A DNA stretch of 64,000 nucleotides from Ophioderma brevispina (lineage: Eukaryota; Echinodermata; Ophiuroidea; Amphilepidida; Ophiodermatidae). A program made the position numbers and the translations under genes. Each line of letters begins with the position of its first letter. Position 1 is the first letter of the stretch. The stretch covers positions 17,607 through 81,606 of the forward strand of contig JAMKCH010005373.1 in the NCBI GenBank assembly GCA_023653785.1, given 5' to 3'. Of this stretch, positions 56,703-64,000 are shown in pieces. A model generated the notes under the pieces. It searched no databases. It saw only the letters and a program-made list of their open reading frames with translations, and was not told the DNA's origin.

Positions 56703-57594
56703 TCTTTCCTGTGTAATTAACAAGTCCTGATGCACTTACAAATAGGGCATCAAAACGCATTGATATCATTTATGATTTTTAAAGTTGAGGTAATACTGGT
56801 ATATGTTTTGTTATTTATGTGTATTATGCCCATAATAAAGTTGGTGTGCTAAAGTATGATTGCTTGTTATATTTTGAACTCGGGTGACAAGACTTGTTTT
56901 ACGCATTGTAACAAAGTCGATTTATCTTAATAAAGAAATGGTGGCAATGATAAAAGAATATATGTATGTGTGTTTGAATTCTGAGTGATGATGTCGGTCA
57001 CAAAATCATAGATTTCCTCTTGGTGTTTAATGCTTTACTATAGTTTAAACATTGGCGTGTCCAGCCGGGGAGGGGAGGGGTGAGCTCCCGGGGCTTTGTT
57101 AAAATGACGTAATAGGCTTATCTCTTTAAGCACTCATCCCCCGGTTGTGCTTTTAGCCCCTCCCTATTTAGAGGTTCTGGCCACGCCCAGGAGTTGCCTA
57201 TATAACTTTGAACATAAATTATAGGATGTGGTCTTAGGTACTTGTTGTAGCTAGGAATTGGTTATCCAGCCCGTTTTTAGTTGTGACTTTACCATAATAC
57301 CTCTGTGCTAGAGATGACATTATTTTATTGCTGTCTTGTGGCTGAAGTGTTCCAATTTGGAATGCAGATGTTCTAAGTTGGAATACTGGTGTTATAAAAT
57401 CTAGTCATTTAAAATCGCCGTTCTCCAGAATTCCTTTATAAGTTCCATCATTTGCTTTGAACACATTTAATGCGTCTCATGCTGTTCAAAGCGAATCTTA
57501 GAACGTGTCAGTTGTTAAAAATGTGCTATAATGACGATGGACTCGTCAGAGGGTGTTCTGTTAAATTTTGCAGTGCAGAGATTAATGGGTGACA
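56703..57594. other. Non-coding, no recognised gene
   Basis: No repeat boundary or exon is recognised. Confidence 0.4.
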
Positions 57595-57850
57595 AAATTA
57601 CAATTAACCCGGGAGCTAGCAGACATTTGTAACACATCTCTAGTACAAAAGGTTTGAGTCATTAAATATGTAGATAACCTGACAGGAACCCCAGAAACGT
57701 GATTCCTAAGTGCTGCAAGTGGTGCCTTAAGGAGAGGCGGGCCATACAAAGTTTGTACATGGGTCAAATTTTGAAACTGATTCAATCATGTTGAAAAGTA
57801 TACCACGTTATTTGTCTAACCACAAGGATTCAGAAAAGGTAGTTTGTATT
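57595..57850 (+). mobile_element. Single arm of fold-back family F (plus)
   Basis: It matches 48899-49105 inverted. It also matches the arms of 60619-61353 through the GTGGTGCCTTAAGG, GTACATGGGTCAAA and ACCACAAGGATTCAGAAAAGG segments. No partner arm lies nearby. Confidence 0.65.
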
Positions 57851-57947
57851 ATCACTGATTATATAACATATAAAATATTTCTGTCATTTGATTGGTGGAT
57901 ACTATATCACGTGACATAAAATATTGGAGACTAGTTCCCCAAAATTT

Positions 57948-58035
57948 CACAGGAGGGAAAAAAGTTCCCATAAAAGCTAATATTTCCCACATCACAGGGA
58001 AATAGTTCATTGTTATGGGAACTTTTTTCCCTGCA
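57948..58035. mobile_element. Small hairpin element with 20 bp perfect arms
   Basis: AGGGAAAAAAGTTCCCATAA and its exact inverse flank a 40 nt centre that itself contains TTTCCCA and GGGAAA. Confidence 0.75.
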
Positions 58036-58130
58036 TTGGTATCTTGCATCGTCCGTGCCTCACGGTGATTGATCTGACCCGATCATCGATCATATTAGTC
58101 CAGGCTACAGACCATGCGACCTTGTCATAC

Positions 58131-59422
58131 CATATATACAATGTTTTCAATGTTTTCTAGACCAGTTTTTCCTGCTGAATCTGAATCCGATGGATGCCAG
58201 ACGAACCTTGAGCATTTTCGAGGAAACGCAAAAAATCAAAATGGCCACCAAAACACTAAAAACTCATATGTTAATTACTCAAAAGTTGTAATTTTTTTGC
58301 CTGTCCAGTCCAAAAACCCATTGTGATCAATTAAATGTGATTCATTAACCACCTAATTAAGAGATTCAATATGGCCGCCAATACAACAAAGCATCTGATA
58401 TTTATCTACTTTTGACCGTAGAATGGTAACATGGTATATATACCAATGCTTTAGCAATCAATATATTAATTGGAACAATTATGAATAGATTTCAACAATT
58501 TGCTAATCAATCAAATCAATAAACCATTCAAGATGGCTCCAAAATGACAAAATTCGTTACTACTTAAAGGCAAGAGCTAGGTAGGCGTTCAATATGGCTG
58601 CAAATGTCAATCAGTAATGGTCAGTAATTCATTCACGCTGTAGGATAAATATATATTTTGTGGTTTTTAGTTGGATTATCACTTCCAAAAAAACCAGTAA
58701 GGCTATCGTAAATGTCATGAGTAGTTATTCATAAAATATACCACATGGAGCCAATGGAAGCCCAAAACATACCAAAAACAAAGAAACATATCTCTCTAGA
58801 CTAATAGTGATCGGACTTTTTCGACTATTTGTAAGTGTCATTTCCAGCCATATTGGATACCCATTTTGGATGGCATCTTACATGATCATTAATCTGATTA
58901 CCTAAGATGTGTAAATTGTCATGATTGACTTACAGGGTATACACAAACTTTGCAGTACTAGGTTAGAAACAGCTATCAATTATAGCAATCCTTAGAGATC
59001 GGAAGGCCATTTTTGGATCCTATAATGACGGAATTTATTATCACATTTTTAAAAAATATTCTGCTGATTTTAATTTAATTTCTTGACTGCCAAAACACCA
59101 GGACGTACCAAATACCAACCTGCAGTCAAAAATAGATCACGATCAGCCACTTTATTGTTGTATTGGATTTTTTTTTTGCGGCATATTGATTTCATTGATT
59201 ACGTGGGGTTACAGAATATGTGTTAATTGGTAACATGAAGTTTAACGAGACAGGATGAAGAAATCCACAATTTTGAGTGAACAAGAGTGAAGGTTGGTGT
59301 TTTGATGGCCATTTTGATTTTTTGCGTTTTTACCCAAATGTCAAGGTTGCTCGTTCTGATCCATTGATTCGGAATCAGGTAAAAAATGGTCTAGAAACCG
59401 TTGAAAAACATTATATATCTAA
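58131..59422. mobile_element. Inverted-repeat transposon, about 1.3 kb
   Basis: Arms of about 130 bp pair: AATGTTTTC, TTTCTAGACCA, GAATCNGATGGAT and ACGCAAAAAATCAAAATGGC on the left are mirrored at 59290-59422. ATATAT lies beside both ends. The interior repeats ATATGGCCGCCAA-like phrases but has no open frame. Confidence 0.75.
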
Positions 59423-60618
59423 TTAAAACAAGGTGATATTAGGTATCATCCGGCTATCAATGAAGCTGTAGCCTTGACTATATCTTCTGCTCGATATTTG
59501 CGTGATTACATTTACCGATGGACATTTCCGCTGGAATTTTGACTCAAAATGGAGAACTCTCAATGCTGTAGATAGTGCATACGTACAACCAATCAAGTCT
59601 AAAGCAGTTTCGAGAAATTAGGGGGAGAGAGCCTCGATGGGATTGAACCATGGTAGACTGGTCGCTGAGTTGCGGTGGCAGATGATCTCGACGAGACTTG
59701 GCAAGTTTTAAATTAAAATGACAGAAATACGTTTATATGTATTATAAAACCAAAAATTGGACTGCTCTATATTCGTGAAATGGTGCAAAACCCACTCCCA
59801 CGGGACTGGAGACAGTGGGCCTACTATTTGCACCTTTCCCTCATGAGCAGTCAATATTTAGTATACGTCTACAGACTAAAGTTTCAGAGGATAGGGCTAG
59901 TCAGTTCATTTATTCTCACCACATCTTCGGAATGTACAGTTCAAATATATAGAAAATACAGTAGAATAAAAATAATCGATATATATATTGAGTAGATCAA
60001 AGGCAGGAATGACATATACAATTTATATAATGAAGGCAATATACTATCAATTTATTATATTCCTTGATTTAACAAACTGTATTACAGTTGGGGAAAACAT
60101 TTAAGATTCGATTATGATTGTGTGATATAATTAATTAGAATGGTTAGAAATTTATATTGCGGAAGATGGGTTTGGAGAGGCCATTAAGATCACATGACCC
60201 AAGCCAGGGAAGTGGAAACTTTATATAAACCAACGGGAGGACGGACAGGACAAGAACGGGGACAAGAACAAGACAAGATAGAAAAGGACATAAAAAGATA
60301 CGACAATAATAAAGGGTTTACAAGAAGTGATTCTCATTGATGCAGGTATCATAAGGGTGTAAGAATATGAGGTAAAGGGTGGCGGTGATCCCGGCGGTGA
60401 TGTAGTGTGCTATCACGGATGATTTTTAAAACCGTATATATACGCAAGAACTGAACTGAACTGAATTATGACTTACTGCGACGTTCATCTTAAAAAGAAG
60501 CCTATAGTGGGGGACTGTCGTGAACAGATCTTATGTGAGGGGGCAAAGCCGGTATAAATTGTGAATTTTGTTACCAATTACTTTAAAACTTGATCATCAA
60601 AAAATTTGATGAATCACT
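59423..60618. other. Non-coding, no recognised gene
   Basis: A TATATAAA at about 60220, a purine-rich run and AATAAT/AATAAA at about 60307 are reminiscent of an LTR, but no matching LTR, primer site or polyprotein is seen. Confidence 0.4.
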
Positions 60619-61353
60619 TGCCACAACCCTTTCGTGGCCCCCAATTGGATTCAAGGTTTCACGGTAAAATTTTTAATGTTCCGATGGTGTTGAAAAAGCA
60701 CACCATGAATAATCTGTCTGTTTACAAGGATTTCAAAATATGTTTATACTACCTGTGACATAGTTTAGGACAATTATGTGGGTAAAAACTGTAAAAATGG
60801 TACAAAAGTCAATTTTGGTTTGTAACAGGGTGTCAAAAATTAAAGTTGCTCCGAATTTTTTGTAAAATGTGGTTCAAATTGTTTGGTTTTAGCTAATAGA
60901 AAGGAAATATAGGAAATATTTTTGACTGTCTTACGTGTCCCTGGTTATTAAACAAAATGGCGAAGAAGTCAACAGCTATGGTCCGCTCTGTATGCTATGA
61001 GCTGTGACCTCTTTTGTTGATAACGTGAAAACTACGCACAACAATAAGGCAAACCTTTCCTTATTTCAATCCTTTAATATAGGAAACAATATGCACCACA
61101 TCAGACTGAATCAAAACGACTTTTAACTTTTTACCCATTTACACACCAAATTGACTTTTTTCACCATTTTTACGTTTTTACCCCAAACTCCGGAACTATA
61201 AGCCATAGATAGTGGTAACTATACCTTTTCGGAATCCTTGTGACCAGACAAACACCATGGGTGCTTTTTGTAACACATTCAGAACATTTACATTTTTGAC
61301 CCCTGTATAACCTTGAAACCCAAGCTGGGGGCCATTAAGGGGGGTTGGCAAGT
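60619..61353. mobile_element. Fold-back family F, full element (735 bp)
   Basis: The arms (about 240 bp) are inverted copies: CACTTGCCA, TGGCCCCCA, TTTCAAGGTT, AAAAGCAC, ACAAGGATT and GGTAAAAACNGTAAAAATGG occur in both. Single-arm relatives lie at 48899 and 57595. No coding capacity is seen. Confidence 0.75.
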
Positions 61354-61686
61354 GCTTCCATCAATTTTATGGAATTATCAGCCTAAGTCTGGGGTGCAAA
61401 ATTTCACATTTTATCCGAAAGCCGCACACTTCTTACACTACGTCCCCTGCACTAGTTTGGGAATCAAAAGGTCTGGTCCTGCAAGTGGGCATTAACAACC
61501 CTCTGGCATTACCTGCCTGTCTATCAGTGTCTATAAGCACTATTTTGATGGTCACTTAGCATTATGTTGAGTACTTGAAGGGTAATATCATGTAATAAGT
61601 ACAAATCTGGTAGAAGCACGACTTTGATTGTTACTCAAAGGACTATCTCTCAAGTTGTGTCATGTATAAGCAAGTTCAGACCTCAA
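61354..61686. other. Non-coding, no recognised gene
   Basis: No repeat or exon is recognised. Confidence 0.35.
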
Positions 61687-62014
61687 GGGGCGTAACCAGA
61701 CCTAGCCTCGGGGGGGGGGGGCAAGACTCAAGAAGTTGCCGATGTTTTCAGGTGCCAACTGAGGCCACCTTCATCCTTACCTTTGCTCTTCTTCCCTCTT
61801 CTCTTTCTCTTCTTCCCTCTTTTTCCCCTCTTTCTCTCTTTCCCTATTTTTCTTTCTATTTTTTTCCCCGTCTTCTCTTTCCACTCTTTTTCTTTCTCCT
61901 TTTTCTCTTCCTTCGCCGCTTTTTCCTTCCCATTTTTTCGCTCCCCTTCCCGATGTGGTGTGTGTCCGGAGTGTGGGGGCAGCTTTCCCCCGCCCCCACC
62001 CTGATACGCCACTG
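61687..62014. mobile_element. Element with GGGGCGTAACCAG end and pyrimidine-rich interior
   Basis: The left end GGGGCGTAACCAGACCTAG, with a G run, is loosely paired with the right end CCCCCACCCTGATACGCCAC. The ends resemble those at 15902-16050. The 61785-61935 interior is almost pure C/T, and the long open frames there are compositional. Confidence 0.55.
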
Positions 62015-62213
62015 CATACAGGGGTTTCAACGACCAGATTTGTTAGGCGATTTAGCGTCCAGTGTTATTGCCGCTGCTGGCAGAATGGTGGTATTATCAA
62101 CAACCCACAGGTCACATGCTTTGTGAAAGGAATATTTTGGACTTAGTGTTGTTCTCTTACGAGTAGACCAACGCCTATCTTCACCATTGGGCCCCAGAAA
62201 AAGACATTTCGCT

Positions 62214-62362
62214 GGGTTGGTACATTTGGTACCCCACTTTGTCTGCTCCCAGTTGATTCAGCAGCCTTGACGCATAAAGTGCATGGGATAATGCACTTTA
62301 TCCCGTCAAGGCTCCTGAATTCAACTGGGAGCAGAAAAGGCGGTCCCAAAATGTACCAACCC
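62214..62362. mobile_element. Fold-back MITE (149 bp) with 9 bp target duplication
   Basis: Arms of about 68 bp start GGGTTGGTACATTTTGG (with small differences) and mirror through CTGCTCCCAGTTGA and AAAGTGCA. CATTTCGCT flanks both ends exactly (62205-62213 and 62363-62371). The 9 bp duplication suggests a Mutator-like element. Confidence 0.9.
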
Positions 62363-62673
62363 CATTTCGCTGAGGAAAATCGCACGGACTTTACATCGTG
62401 AAACTTTAGATAGAAGACAAGTTCATTTAGAATTCATCGCTCTAAAGCAGTCATGTGGAGCTCAACGTCATTAAACTTTGATATTATCCACGGTCTCAAA
62501 CAAAAAGGTCATTAGATAAAGTGAAATCTTGTAGATTTCATGGGCAGAGCTGCAAGAGTAGATTACCTTTTGATTATAATAGTGCCTTTTATTGATGTAA
62601 CTATGTTTTAGATATTTGACGATTTGAACAGTTCTGATCAAACAAATTAAAAGAAATTGGTTGTTTATTATAA

Positions 62674-63728
62674 ATAGGAGTGGGCATAAATGGGTCATGT
62701 TTTCTTTTCATTAGGGCTGGGTTTCTTGGTATTTATTAGACCTATCTCAACGTGACATGAACAAAGTTTTGCTTCGAGTTCCAAGAAAAAAGTGTGCAGC
62801 GCTCGGTGTCATGTCCTTAATTTTGTGGTGGGAGTGATTGAGCAGCAAATCCCTCGATTACTCTTTTCACGGGTTATTTGTAACGCTTTTGCATGTGTAA
62901 TTAGTGTTAGATGAGCTCATGATAGCTGATTTTGAAAGTGGCATGAAAATTGGGAATGGCGTTTTCTTAACAAAATTGACGTTTTAGGTCAAAATTTCGT
63001 GTGGGGCGCTTTTCACAATTTTCGCCAACGCTTTTTCTTTTGCATCTTTTGAGTTTGCAGATACAAAGATGATCACACAATTGAACTGCTCAAGAATTTT
63101 GATAATTCTATCCGATTTAGTTGTGCCTGTAAGCAACTCATTTAAATGTTACTCACATGCTGCCTATTTCAAATGTAAGGGGTCATTGCACTTTCTTGTG
63201 TTAGACGTGAATGGGAGCATTCAAATGAAAGTTGAAATGAGCACGGCAGACAAACTACATGTAATAAAGTACATCAAAATTTCTTTGAGTGGTCAAAATT
63301 TGGGATTACCGTCATGGTTGTAAACGTCAAAAACAGAAACTGAGATAAGCATAAGCGAAAAATCGCGAAAGCGATCCTCACGCTAAAATTGTTTGACCTA
63401 AAACGTCAATTTTTTAAGAAAACGCAATGTCCATTTTATTTGCAACTTTCAAAATCAGCTATCTTGAGTTCATACCTTTAAAGGTAAACATCAAATTGCA
63501 TTGCAAAATACCTGTTGAGAGAGTATTAGAGGGATTTTCTGCTCAAATCCACTCCCACACAAATTAAAGGACATGACACAATGAGGGCGGTGCACACTTT
63601 TTTCGTGGACCAGAGGTAACAAATTTTTCTCATTTATGTGGAGATAGGTTTAATAGAATACAAAGAAAACCCAGCCATAATGAAAATAACCAAAAAAGGA
63701 ATTTGCCCTCCGTCGAGCCCACTCCTAT
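62674..63728. mobile_element. Large fold-back element (1055 bp)
   Basis: Arms of about 330 bp are diverged inverted copies: ATAGGAGTGGGC, GGCTGGGTTT, AAAAAAGTGTGCA, GTCATGTCCTT, AGCTGATTTTGAAAGT and AATTGACGTTTTAGGTCAAA occur in both. TATAA flanks each end (62669-62673 and 63729-63733). An 84-codon open frame in the loop (63069-63323) has no recognisable domain. Confidence 0.85.
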
Positions 63729-64000
63729 TATAAAAAAATAAGATTATTTGTGCAGTATAGGTTAATATTATTTTTATGGGTTATTTTTAACGTTTAGTTT
63801 TCATTGGATACAGAACGCAAGTCATTGACATTCGCCAAATAACAAGGTAGATACGATAGGCTATCAATGCAGTCAAACAAACGAAACGAATTTCATTGCA
63901 TCGCAAAGATATCATTTCAAAAGTAAAATAATGAGCATTTTAAAACTATCATAGACGATTAATATTGTATGTGTGAACTGAGCTGTTGAAAGGTTGTATA
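63729..64000. other. Unassigned AT-rich end of the window
   Basis: Nothing is recognised after the TATAA duplication. Confidence 0.4.

Noticed and set aside
60130..60345. Possible solo LTR with TATATAAA and AATAAA-like signals
   Set aside because: No second LTR, primer-binding site, clear TG..CA ends or target duplication could be established.
61662..62126. 154-codon plus frame and 100-codon Lys/Glu-rich minus frame
   Set aside because: Both reflect a C/T-rich tract inside a transposon-like element.
63069..63323. 84-codon open frame in the loop of the large fold-back element
   Set aside because: No domain recognised. It lies wholly within the loop of a non-autonomous element.

Overview
The window is eukaryotic and repeat-dense. 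It has one spliced protein-coding gene, no operons and no ribosome-binding sites. The rest is AT-rich non-coding DNA packed with small DNA transposons, fold-back elements, minisatellites and two decayed non-LTR retrotransposons. Marine invertebrate is a fair guess, perhaps a deuterostome such as an echinoderm or hemichordate. The grounds are a large intron full of MITEs, GGTCA-rich dispersed repeats, and a remnant of a multicopy protein (CDTTSAF motif) that I remember from marine invertebrate genomes. The species cannot be fixed from the sequence.

The gene is on the plus strand. Exon 1 (33606-33711, 35 codons plus one base, donor GGTAAGT) carries a PIDLSMN motif of the CtBP-binding type. Exon 2 (50239-51220, acceptor TTCAG) joins it in phase and encodes a proline/serine-rich linker, C2H2 zinc fingers and a charged 7-residue repeat. 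The model is about 362 residues. One base is missing in finger 1, at about 50399, which breaks the frame. The 16.5 kb intron is filled with repeats.

Left third (1-24.5 kb): at least eight repeat types have ends lying on TTAA (945-1397, 1394-1556, 6540-8768, 9598-10133, 10167-10522, 13903-14770, 14820-15168, 19801-20157, 20154-20509 and others). Several neighbours share one TTAA. Elements are nested: a LINE 3' end sits inside a TTAA element with a duplicated AATCCTT, and a 2.2 kb TTAA element splits a roughly 108 bp satellite. A hAT-type MITE with an 8 bp target duplication (18442) and a Mutator-type fold-back with a 9 bp one (16521) are also present.

Middle (24.8-33 kb): a 2.4 kb inverted repeat (24855-27283) carries two diverging copies of the C-terminal end of a transposon-associated protein, each followed by a 15/30 bp minisatellite. 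Next come a minus-strand Jockey-like reverse transcriptase relic (28130-29480) and a cluster of short perfect palindromes (30950-31925), part of which recurs at 20880-21260.

Right part (37-64 kb): three local direct duplications (37.5-39.8, 48.7-49.3 and 51.7-53.6 kb). In two of them the upstream copy ends in a run of about 20 A. Large fold-back elements follow at 58131, 60619, 62214 and 62674. The 62214 and 62674 elements have flanking target duplications of 9 and 5 bp.
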